A stretch of 64,000 nt of DNA from Stromatinia cepivora (Eukaryota > Ascomycota > Leotiomycetes > Helotiales > Sclerotiniaceae), in NCBI GenBank assembly GCA_014898415.1, contig RCTD01000022.1, forward strand, positions 744,001 through 808,000, in the 5' to 3' direction. The notes under the pieces were generated by a model that worked only from the letters and a program-made list of their open reading frames with translations, was not told the origin of the DNA and searched no databases. Both the position numbers and the translations under genes were made by a program. Shown here one piece after another: positions 39,016-49,937 of this stretch (positions within the stretch are counted from its first letter, which is position 1; each line of letters starts with the position of its first letter).

Positions 39016-42000
39016 TTTTGGTTGGGCTGTTATTGGGTTTGTGGTTGGAAGGAGGAATGGGAATGGGAATGAGGGGGTGGGTAGAGTAGGTGTGAGTGGG
39101 ATGTAGATGGGTTGTGCAGCGATATTGAAGATTGAAGATTAGTGTTATGTTGTGTTGTTAAAAAATTGAATTAATATTAATACCACCAGATATGAGTAGA
39201 TATTAAAGTAAATCCAAGAGTCAGTCAGTCCTATTCCACCTATAACCAAAATAGGCAAAAGAATATTACACAGAACGTTGGAAGCGCAATCTACTTCATC
39301 TACTTCACTCCACCTATCCTCTTCCTTCCCTCAAGCATCATCACCTAGCTCCAAAATAGAACAGCGAATAAAAACAAAAACAGCTTTCACAATAACAATT
39401 CTGAAAGAAAAATATCTAAATGAGCACCATCTTTGTTAAATTCAGGATTTCTAAAGCAAATTCATAAATTTATATGGAACAAAGAAATTTGTGGTTTCTG
39501 CCGCATTTGTTGTGATGTCTAAGGGTGGGATGTAAAGTTCATGGCTTTGTTGTTTTAACTTGTTTATTTTGCACTGCGCTGGAATTGTTAAATTAATTGA
39601 TTGCTGGTATGTGGAGAAATATTTTTCAAAGGTAATTGTGTAGAGAGGGGGGTTATGGAGGATTTTTATATCTTCGTTTTGGAATTTAGGTATGGAGTGA
39701 TGGAGTGATGGTACTGCGAATCTTATTTTTGTGTGAATATGTGGGATTTATACTATGGCTTGACTGGTCTAATGTTGCACATGTATATACATCTGGAGAC
39801 ACTAGTTACTAGTTAGTGTAGAACTGGAAATAAGAGGAAGTTCGATGAAGATACTGCATTGCCTGTTTATAAAATGTCTAGTTAATAACTTGAATTCGAT
39901 TCCTCTTCCTAAACCCTCATCAGGGATATAAGTATGAGAGTAGATATATATTGCTTTTATGGGCTTTTTGCATTCTTGAGAAATCTGTGGTATTATGAAT
40001 GTTGGTGATTCTGTATTAGGAAATTGTAGCTTTCTGAACAGGAGTAGGGAATTCTTCGCTTAACCCTAGGACTGGCCGCTAGCCCTTTCCCCCTACACAC
40101 TTCTATAAATCCAGCATTGCTTTCTATACTTCTCAATGTTCTGATCTTTTTTGATATTCTTCTAACTTTTCATTTTCTTGTCTTCATCCACTGTTCCAAG
40201 CATCTAATACTTCTAGTATATTGTGACTGAATTTCTCTGGCTTATTAATTGTTTACTTTATAACCCTCAAATTTCCTCTTTAGAGCTTCGATTAGGTTTT
40301 TTAGTTGCTTTCAATTCTAATTATTCTTTCCTCAATTCTTTATATATAAGTATACAATCGTAGCCCTTTACTAATAAATCATATCTCAATTATATCTCGA
40401 AATCTAATCATCAATATAACATTACTTATTATTTAATATCTAATTTATTTTGTTTTATAAATATATTTCCTTATTTTTATTTATAAAACTTTAGTCTTCC
40501 GATATACCAGAAATCCTGCTTATAAAAATATAAGAGATTCTTATTAGGTTTCCTTCTAGACACTACCTCTTTAGGAAATTGATTGGGGATTATATTATAA
40601 CAAAAATGAATGACATAGATCTCTAGGATTCTTCTGATCATCTGATCACAATGACAGTAGTTCTGTGATTGATATGGTATTGTAACAGAATGAAAGCAAC
40701 AGTATATATAGCAGCGTTTATACTTCAGAGGTTTAGAATTTCGTCCATCTTCACCTTATGATTTATTCAATTCTACCAGTGTTGGGTTGAGTGTCTAATA
40801 CGAACGCAAAGTTCTTAGTTAGTTGTCTTTATTGTATGTAGTGAGTTGGTCTTGTTATTTTTCAGGTAACGAGCAGCAGAAAATTTAAATGAGTAGTTCC
40901 AAGTAAAGGCTTGGATTTTAGGTTAATTTTATTTTCTGAGATTTGTGAATCCCCTTTTACAAGGATTTGTCGAATTACAAGGTCAATAATTATACACTCT
41001 CAAGTGGTTTATGATACCGGGAAATGTTTGCTATAGACTCATCTTGCTTTTGTACTAGTTCTAACATTCTTGTTACACCGCTACAATCTAGTATCATGTG
41101 GAAGCGATATTAGAAAATTCTTCCCAACTACATTGACCTTCGTGGCCCTATCTGTTGGATCTAGTTGACCTGGCCTCCATTGGATGATGAGAACGATGAA
41201 TAATGGGTAGTTGGCCAATTTTTAATATCCTCAACTTTACAAACTCCGGGCTTTCAAATATACTACATCCAAACTCTTCCTGTTCGAAAATGCCCTCGCA
41301 TCAACCCAAGTTCTTCTGTAACTTATTTACCTAGCCGCTGCATCGAACCCATAATCTCCATATTCGACTACCGAAGATTTTTCTCTCCTTCCTATCCACA
41401 ATTTTCCGTTTCGTTTAAAACTATGTCATCCTCTTAAATTATGTTTCACAAACTCGAGTCTTTTAATACAATATTCTATTATAAGGAGGGTTCGAAGTTG
41501 GTGCTATCGGAGATAGGATTGATCCCTATTCCGATTCTCATAAGTTATTTATGGTCATTGAAAGCCAAATCTTTCAAATTTGGAATGTCACGAATTTCTG
41601 GTCTGTAATTTCTATCATCATCATCAGTGGTTGGCTCATTGAGAACGCGGAATTGCTTCTGTGTAGGTCAACACCAAGGCATTTTGTTTCTAAAACAGTT
41701 TATACATAAATGCTGAAAAGTGTAACGGACATTATATACAATACGACATACATCATATGTGTAACACACTATCTTCTTCTAGGCTACTTATTTCATGAGT
41801 CCGCCAAGGCTAAAAAGGCCAATCTTGAGAGAAAGGAGTATGGAGATACCGGGGTCTGTAAGATGCATAGCATCAACGGCATCAACCACAATATTCGATA
41901 ATTCGCTCAGCTCTTCAACCTTGGAAGGAACATTATTGCTACGGTATTTAACCGATTCTCATTCCTTTGGCAAAATTCCCGAAAAGTGCATCGGACATTA

Positions 42001-42267
42001 CTTGCAAGAAGACATCGCTTGACTAGAAACAACTATCTCTTTACAATATACCACACACTACAGATGAAAGGAAAAAGCTCAAGGATAGTGCTGGATTGCA
42101 TACAAGACATTTTATTTTATGCTTTTGTTTTGTTTTATTGTTTTCACGAAAATAATATTATCGAGAGCTATAGAAAATGAATAGATTTGAAGAGAGTAAT
42201 ATTTGTACTATAGCTAGAGAAGAGCTTGCAGTAAGATAATATCCAGCTTGACTGTGCCTGAATTTAG
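39016..42267. other. AT-rich gene desert upstream of the MCT relic
   Basis: About 3.2 kb, strongly AT-rich between about 40140 and 40560, without recognisable coding sequence. Frames at 41710-42180 have no motif. No N-terminal half of the MCT transporter could be found here. Confidence 0.5.
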
Positions 42268-43068
42268 GCTCTGGGAATCATGGTCTCTGGATCTAGCTTG
42301 GGAGGCGTTATATTTCCAATCTTAGTCCAGAAATTGATACCCGAAATTGGTTTCCCGTGGAAAATGCGAATATGCGCCTTTCTCATTCTGGGATTGCTCG
42401 GTCTTGCCAACCTCGGTGTGCGCTCTCGCGTCCCGCCGAAGCCGCGTCCTTTCTCTGCTATGGACTTCATCAAGCCGTTTCGTGAGCCTGCATTCGCTAC
42501 TGTTAGCATTGGTAACTTCTTTGGCTTTCTTGGTCTCTTTATTCCTTTCAACTACATTACCCTCTCCGCCATCAATATCGGAATGTCCAAGAGTCTGTCC
42601 AACTATATTATCTCAATTCTCAACGTCGGATCGATCTTTGGCCGTATTTTCCCCGGATGGACAGCAGACAAGCTGGGACGGTATAACATTCAGATAATCA
42701 TGTGCACGGTTAGCTTCATTGTCAATTTGGCCTTGTGGCTTCCAGCGCGTGGAAATGCATCAATTGTCATCTTCGCTCTCCTCTACGGTTTTGCTTCAGG
42801 CACCTTTGTGTCATTGGCTCCCGCCATTATCGCTCAGATAACCAGCGATATGAGACAAATTGGCACCAGGACGGGCAGTGTGTTTGCACTTGCCAGTGTT
42901 GCATCACTTATTGGCAACCCAATTGCTGGAGCACTTGCTGCAATAGGCCCAGAGAACGATCAGTACATGTATTTGCCAATCTTTACTGCTGTCGCTATTG
43001 CTATTGGAACTGCTATTTTGGTGTTCAGTAAAAGCCTGACAAAGGGAAGTCTGTTAAAGCGCTTTTAA
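42268..43068 (+). pseudogene. 5'-truncated MFS monocarboxylate-transporter (MCT/Mch-like) relic
   Basis: An open frame of 266 codons encodes only the C-terminal two thirds of an MCT-type MFS transporter. It begins [19 protein letters not shown], which in the family is transmembrane segments 4-5. It includes [34 protein letters not shown] (MFS motif A in helix 8-9) and [11 protein letters not shown], ending [11 protein letters not shown]. Family members are about 420-490 aa, so roughly 150-180 residues (helices 1-4) are missing. A TTTAG at 42263-42267 directly before the homology looks like an intron acceptor, but no matching upstream exon was seen within 3 kb. The sequence is more GC-rich than its AT-rich surroundings. 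A distant 5' exon remains possible. Confidence 0.7.
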
Positions 43069-45802
43069 AATTAGGAGAGAAAGTTGACTTGAAGGCACAG
43101 CATTAGGACCTAATCATCTTAGAATACTAATCATGACTTTCCTTTCGGCTACTGTAACCATCACAATATCTCTAAAGTAACAGTAGACTCGTTTTTGACA
43201 GGGAGATCGATCCATAAGAAGCAGGATGATTAAAAAATTCCACCCAATCTTTGCGCTTTTCCATTGTTATCTTCTCCTCCATTAGCCATTGTAGTCTTTT
43301 CCCTTCTTTGGTCTTATTTCCACCCAGTCTTAGAATTATTGCATTTTTTAATTTTAAACCAACCACCTTCTCTTAAGCTGTATTGTAAGTATTAGCTAGC
43401 TTTTATCTTACTCAAATGGCTTTCTCATGACCATGATCGCGAAATCACAATCTCACATCTATTCCAACATCAGATTACCACAGCAAACGGATGATCCAAC
43501 AGACCCCTCTCAACTAGAGTTAGGCGAAAAAGCATGTCGTTCTAGAGGAAGGTCGATGTGGAAACTAGACCACAAACCTACTATATAACTTAGATCAAAC
43601 CTAGACCTTCATGATACAACAGCATTTCATTATTTATAAAGCCAGCAGTTTCAGGGAGATAAAGTCGGCAAAAGATATCATCATCATCAAAACTCCTCAA
43701 ATCTTCACAGCCCCTTTTCTTCTTCCCCTCTTCTCCTACACATAAAAAAAAACACCAAGTAACATAGATACAAAAATTCCTCAATATAAAAACAAAAAAA
43801 AGAACAATAAGTGACTAAATCACTCATCAAGATATTGGGCTAGCGGCGAATCGAACGCCCATAGGAGAACGAGTGGGGTTGATTGGTGGAGTGTGGATAT
43901 GTGGATACTGTGGAGTTGGATTTTGGTCAGATCATTTGTTAGGGAAACGAGATCGGTAATAAGTACGACGGAGTGAATTTTGAAATGAAAGTGTTGGTGC
44001 CAATATCTATTGATTGGATTAAACCAACATATAAATAAATATAATCTTCCGATAATATTGGACAAGATGTTTCTAATATATTCCGGGCCATTACGCAAAT
44101 TTGACATTCCGAAATCAACTTAGCTCATTCCGAAATATACTGGTTTGCCGAATAAGCTAGTTGATACCGAAAATAATAAAAATGAGAGTATTCACAAATG
44201 AACTAAATTTATACAAAAATAATATATTGAATATTCTAGTTCATTGATTAATAAACTAGTATATGTATTAATATAAAGGAAAAAGAAACTATAATTTCAT
44301 TATTGTTTATATTTTCAATTTTATTATCTCTTTTTTGTTTAATTAATATAGAAATCATAATTAAAATCATTTTATAAAATGAACGAAAATATTGAAGATT
44401 TTTTTATAAATCCTAAATCTCTATAAACTTTAAATTATAGATTTTGAATCCTTATAAACCTTAAATCCTTATAAACTTTTAATTTATTTATTAAATTAGT
44501 GTTATAAAATATAAAATATATTTATGAATAAATTAGCTCATTTGTGAATAGCTTTATTATTGCTATAAACAAATATATTATATAATCAATTAGCTCATTC
44601 AAATATTGAATTGATTGGCGAATAAGCTAGAGTATTCACCAATAAACTAGCTTATTTCGAAATACGCTACATTGATTTCGGAATCCCGGATTTGCGCAAT
44701 GGCCAGGAACAAATATCACTTGTCGATAATAAATACCCATTCTTGGAGTTGGCATCTAAATCAGAGCTTCTGTTGGAGCAAACGTAGGTTTTCTATACTA
44801 CTGCCCTAAAGATAATTCACACAGTTCTCGCGATCTTGAAATTACCATTAACTTGGACTGACTTGCAATATACCCATTTGTTCTCATCGGCAAGGGTACT
44901 TTCGAAGCATATCATGACTATTGCAACTGCTCAAACATTTCAAAGACTCACCACGTTTCCCGATGCTTGACGGTGGCGTATTACTTACTACTTACTACTC
45001 CTCGTACTTGGTAAACCATCCATCTCCAGTCACAAAATTCACAAACAGCACTCTACGACATCTCAAACTGCTCCTGCCAACATTCCTCACAATCTATTCC
45101 AAATATTATACTTTTCGCTAACCCTTTTAAACCATGCATCCTCGGCACGACTTCGCAAACCCAATCATCTCTTCTCTAACATCCACTCTGTATTCATCAT
45201 CCGAGTACGAAACCTTACATTGCTCTACTTGAAAGAAAATCCTCCTACCAAGCAGCAAAATATCTCAAAATCTATGTTATTATTTATTAAGACATGACTC
45301 GGTCGCCAGATCCCAATTTCCAAACGTCGAGATTGCCTGTGCAACATTTTGAGCGGCGATTGTCTGATCTTGGGTACATGGCGTGCTTTTTTGATTTAGC
45401 TTTCGTCACGATGATTGGGATTCCGAATTTTCGTTCCATCATCGACGATCTTAACTTTGATGATACGTTTTACCCGTGATGGCATGGATCTATCCTTCCC
45501 GGTAATGAGAGAAGTAAGTCTCATCAGATAGTTCCCTGCTATTATTGACAACCATCACTCGGAGAGGAGTTTTCCTGGCTTCAGGAATAATTATAGAAAA
45601 ACAGAAACGAGAGAAAGAGCCTTACAAGTATAAATTTTACATAAAAGAATATAAGGATGTGAATATATATATGTATGTATTGTTTACCTCTCTAGCTCTA
45701 AGATATAGTGTATAGTTCCCTCATAAACAAATCTGCAGACAAACAAAAATCCTCCGTCCTATAGAAATGTCCACCACACATCGAAATCCGTATCATATCA
45801 CA
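43069..45802. other. AT-rich region with nested inverted-repeat element
   Basis: Gene-free apart from the element at 44086-44704. A 61-codon frame at 45294-45479 is unremarkable. Flanks contain ordinary AT-rich DNA. Confidence 0.5.
44086..44704. mobile_element. MITE-like non-autonomous element with long, nested terminal inverted repeats
   Basis: The left end reads GGCCATTACGCAAAT, then attccgaaatcaactta. The right end on the minus strand reads GGCCATTGCGCAAAT, then attccgaaatcaatgta. The inverted match continues, imperfectly, for about 50-60 bp (cattccgaaata against tatttcgaaata). A second inner inverted pair lies at 44190-44212 and 44528-44549 (attcacaaatgarctaa on opposite strands). The motif cgaataagctag recurs near both ends. 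Length is 619 bp, very AT-rich, with no transposase frame. I could not identify a clear target-site duplication, so the superfamily is open. Confidence 0.7.
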
Positions 45803-47293
45803 TCATACCATATCCCTACCCATATAACTTATCCTCTGCTCATCATACTCCACGTGAATGTCCGTCCTCTTCATAATCTTCCCATCCAGCCTCGAAACCA
45901 ATTCAAGCTCCTCATTTTCCCTTTCCCCTCTTCCCTCATTCGCACCACCATTTACATCCCTATTTTCCCCATAATTTCCATTTTCTCCTCGCAAAATTCC
46001 CTCTTCACTTCTCCCACTCCAACTCGGCGTTATTTCTAAATTCGAACATTGTATGTTATCCTGCGGACTATGCAGATCACTCGACTGAGGGCTCCCATTC
46101 GGCTTATTGGGGCTGAAAGGACGTTTCTTATATCCTCCCCAAGGACCCGATCGTGGTCCCCCGGGTGCAGGATCTGAACTGCGATTGCTAGAGAAACCGA
46201 GAATGTGCCATCTGCATAGAAGGGGTCGGAGTGTAGAGATTGACGCGGCAATTATGGCCAGGGCGATTTCGATCGCGGAACAAAGAAAAACAGGGGTAAC
46301 ATAGTCTTTTGAACGGAGATGAGAGGTTAGTCGAAGAAGCAAAATAGGAGTGGATTGTTAAACTGAAGGAATTTCCAACAAGAATAAACTTACACAATGA
46401 ATTTCTGATATTTACAATAGCTATCAGATACTTAAAACGAATTATCGTAGCAGAGCTTGCACTATTGAGGGAAATTCCCCGTGTCAGCTCTCGAAACTTG
46501 AAGACGACAAGTTGATTCCTTACATGATTCCCAAACCTAGGATAGTCACAATCGACACCTTTAACTGAGGAGTCATCTTGAGACCCCACAGCATTGGTAT
46601 TGGCAAGAGGGCAAAAAGCCAATCGAAGAAAATCGTCTCGGCGGAAATGGCATATGCAAAATTTGTAATGATGCGAGGCTCTATACATTTTCCTGTGATC
46701 AATGGATCCCATGCCGCTTTCAATGGTCTGCACTGTAGACATCCGATGATGAATGTTACGATGGTCCATATCCAGATTATAGCAAGACTGGCCCAGATAA
46801 GATATTTGTAGAAGGGTCTGAAAGAGGTGATACGAAAGAGGAGGAGCCCGACACTGGTTTTTATTATGGCGGTACAAAGAATGTAAGCAAGTTCGATGAT
46901 AATTCCATACTGAATCTTGTTAATATCTTTCTATTCATTGTAAATCAACATGGAATGCAGTTCATAATATATACCTTTACACCACTGACAAAATGATCAA
47001 AACTAAGTTGATCGTTACGCACACCGATTCCATAATGAAGACTAATAAATACGAGAATTGATGTGATAGTATACCCGACCTGCAAATTCCATTAGCCAAG
47101 ACTTACCTGGGATTAATGAATGATCATCAGCATATTCAAATACACTCACCAAAGCAAGAAGTACCCAATAATCATCAGCTCCAAAAGTCCTCGATATGAA
47201 TAGCCTTGTATAACATCTCAATCCAACACTTAACCATGTAAGAACCAAACCTACAGTCACCACGGCGACAAGCTGAATTTGACGATCCACCAT
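45803..47293 (-). CDS. Fungal seven-transmembrane integral membrane protein (rhodopsin-fold/PTH11-like without CFEM), 5 exons
   Basis: Member of the large ascomycete membrane-protein family annotated as a fungal rhodopsin domain; a signalling role is suspected but generally unproven. Exons are 47293-47150, 47079-46975, 46915-46524, 46461-46394 and 46305-45803, with introns of 70, 59, 62 and 88 bp, giving 403 aa. Family hallmarks across joins are RTFGADDYWVLLAL, YTITSILVFISLHYGIG, IKTSVGLLLFRI, CRPLKAAWDP, DWLFALLPIPMLW and SSATIIRFKYLIA. Seven hydrophobic helices end near residue 265. A hydrophilic Gly/Asn/Glu-rich cytoplasmic tail of about 135 residues follows (PGGPRSGPWGGYKKRPFS). There is no Cys-rich extracellular CFEM domain. 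Intron joins were set by phase and family pattern. Confidence 0.85.
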
Positions 47294-49937
47294 GATTTGA
47301 CCTCGTCCTGATCGGTGACTTCTCAAACGTTCAAAAGATCAATAACTATGGGATGCAGATGCAGAAGTCTATTTAATGTATATGATCTACCAAATGCCTA
47401 ATTTAGATCCCAAGGGTTCCACTTCTTTCTGGGGAATGGGAAACTGTCAATCCGACATCCGCACAAACCTTCAAATGGATTACCGGATTGAATAATCTAA
47501 AGCTAGTAACTTTTGCATTTGACGATCCTTGCATGGTTGAACCTACTACATTTCACGTTCCATGTAGAGATAGGGCTGTGGGATGAACCATGCTTGCCAT
47601 GGTTCACGCAATAGCAAGACTAATATCTTGGATTTGGAAGTCAAAGGTCTGGGATTGAGCTGGGAAAACTCTAGATCTTGAGTACCAAGGTGCGCTGTGT
47701 GGTCAACTCATCTCCCGATATAGTCACCCTTGACTCCCGGCCCCACTGAGTTCTTCATACTAGTGTTTTCTAGCCAACAGCGATGCAGGCACATCCGGCT
47801 TGCTTTTCGTTGAATCAATATATGTATATAGATGCCGAATGTAAGCATTGCTTGCAGATCTATGATTTGGAAGGAATGGATATATATTAAAGTGGCTGCT
47901 TGCAGCATTGCTTTCGCTGGCAAGCTGGACATAACATTTTGTAATTTTGCACAGATCGATGGTTGGTCTGACTTTCGTTTTTTGATAGATCTAGAAATCT
48001 ACAAGATGGTATAACGACGTTGAGTCATGGGTAATCGCAAAAGATTGTGCTGATCATGGACTGTGCCGTAATGGATGACGATCTGTTCTTGGGAAGTGGG
48101 AAGTAGCTGTTTTAGAACGAACGGAGGTCCATCTAGCCTTCGGCAAAACTTCAGTTCAAAATGTGTCAAAGCTTCAATACAATAATGACTATTGTATTTT
48201 TTACCTGTGGAATAGAGACTTGTCTTTGGTATATTACGATGAATAAATTGTCTTATGGATGCCTCAACTACTCGATTTCCAGGAGATACAATAATGACCG
48301 AGGTTCTCCTGTCACCTGTTAGGTCAGAGCATCGCAGGTCAGTAGGTAGTGACACATTTCATTCCCATCTTCAGCTGTGTATGGAGGCGATTTGATGGAG
48401 AGAGGGTGTGCGTACCTGGATCCAGTCCGAGGCACAGGAGACGAACACACATACCGCCGGTATTTTTATTTTCGATCTCCTCGTGCACGGCATTAGCGGA
48501 TCGACGGATCGACTACTAGGATGTATTTTAAGTTGATGTATCGGTTACTGATTGGTTGATGGGATGTTCGAGACTAGATGTGGGCGATCTGTGTTCTTGG
48601 CGTCAGAGCTTGTAGTGAAGCTCATAGATTCGCGATTTTAGCGAGGAAAGAATAGAGGGGAGGCGAATAGAAACAGAAAAAGACAACTTATTTGAATTTT
48701 ATTTACTCTGACAATAGAATATAAGATACATTGACTCACGATTGAAAACTTACTTTAAATAATTTTTGCATTGAAAAATTCCAACTTCTCAAATTGAAGG
48801 AGAGTTAGAGAGTGAAATAGAAGTATTTTAAAGGAGCTAGATCCTTAGCTATAACTATCAATCAACAATATCCGAATTCCCGATTTGGAATTCCCCATAC
48901 ATATATCTCTACACATATCTCTATAAGTACACAACCAATAACTTCGCTTACTTAAAGGACCATGCATCCAGACACCAGACACCAGAATCGAGAATCTATA
49001 CCAGAAAACAGAATATCAAAGCTTCAAAGCTTCAAAGGCCCTAGATAGAAATTCGTATACACGAACTGCCATCTCATTAGCTAAGGTAAATCCGCCCGCA
49101 TCCACATCCACATTTCCATAGAACATTTTACCTACTCTACCTCCCATATACCCAATCACGAATCAATCCAACAGGAAGGAGTAGGTACCTAGTATTGACT
49201 GATAACTGATGACACATCATTCGATTCGAATAATCCAATCCTCATTATCCGAGCCCCAGGAATCATATTCGTGAATCTCGGAGCACTTACTGGACCCTAT
49301 ATCCCTACATGGCCATCTCATCTATGATCTACATGCGGGCAGAAAGGATAAACCTCCGAATCTCTATAAATACCCCCAAGATAGTAAACAACAGAAAGAA
49401 TAACCTGGTTCCTTAACCTCGGGAGTCGGAACCTCATACTTTCTGCAGCACCAGTAACGATCAAATGTACAACCAGTAATAAATTTCCAGAAAAGCTTTT
49501 CAGGCTCTCCAAGCTCCCGAAGTCACTTCTACTACCCGCAAATATGAATTGTTATGTTAAATGTTTCTTTCTATTAATACTATTTACTAATGTATGATAT
49601 GATTGATGAAATCAACCAAAGATCACTCTCTATTGATACTATGTAGCCAAGCCATCTCAGCACCAAGCTAGATATTGTCATTTTGACATACCGGGTAACC
49701 CATTTTTATATTCCCGCCACGCACAGCCTTTTAGGTAGCACTTCCCGTATCAATAATCCATCCCAGTGAAAATGAATCCAGCAAATAAGCAAACCATCCA
49801 ACGGGATGAATGTTCAGATATCTCGAATGATAAAATATAACTTTCCCCACGTTCCAGATCCGCCAGCGTACACACTTTAGCAACCAAGCAAACGCCACAA
49901 GCCAACCCACTCCAAAACCATGCGTAGATGAACCTAC
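47294..49937. other. Intergenic region with one doubtful small gene
   Basis: About 2.6 kb. Apart from the tentative two-exon frame at 47999-48452 I see no gene. Short direct repeats (agacaccagacacc, gcttcaaagcttcaaag) occur near 48970-49030. Confidence 0.45.
47999..48452 (-). CDS. Doubtful small hypothetical protein, 2 exons
   Basis: An ATG at 48452 begins MCVRLLCLGLDPG. A GTACGC donor and a CTGACCTAACAG acceptor (intron 48316-48415, 100 bp) join it in phase to a 105-codon frame reading GDRRTSVIIVSPGNRVVEAS and ending at 47999, for 117 aa in total. The frame upstream of the Met is also open (SANAVHEEIENKNTGG), so a further 5' exon is possible. I recognise no family. It could be chance or a decayed gene. 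Confidence 0.25.

Noticed and set aside
45294..45479. 61-codon plus frame
   Set aside because: Short, isolated in AT-rich DNA, no motif; not separable from chance.
47080..47149. Possible twin intron (stwintron) in the rhodopsin-like gene, because CCCAG followed by GTAAGT occurs inside intron 1
   Set aside because: The inner part would be only 27 nt, and splicing the outer 43 nt alone reads into a stop. A single 70-bp intron explains the data.
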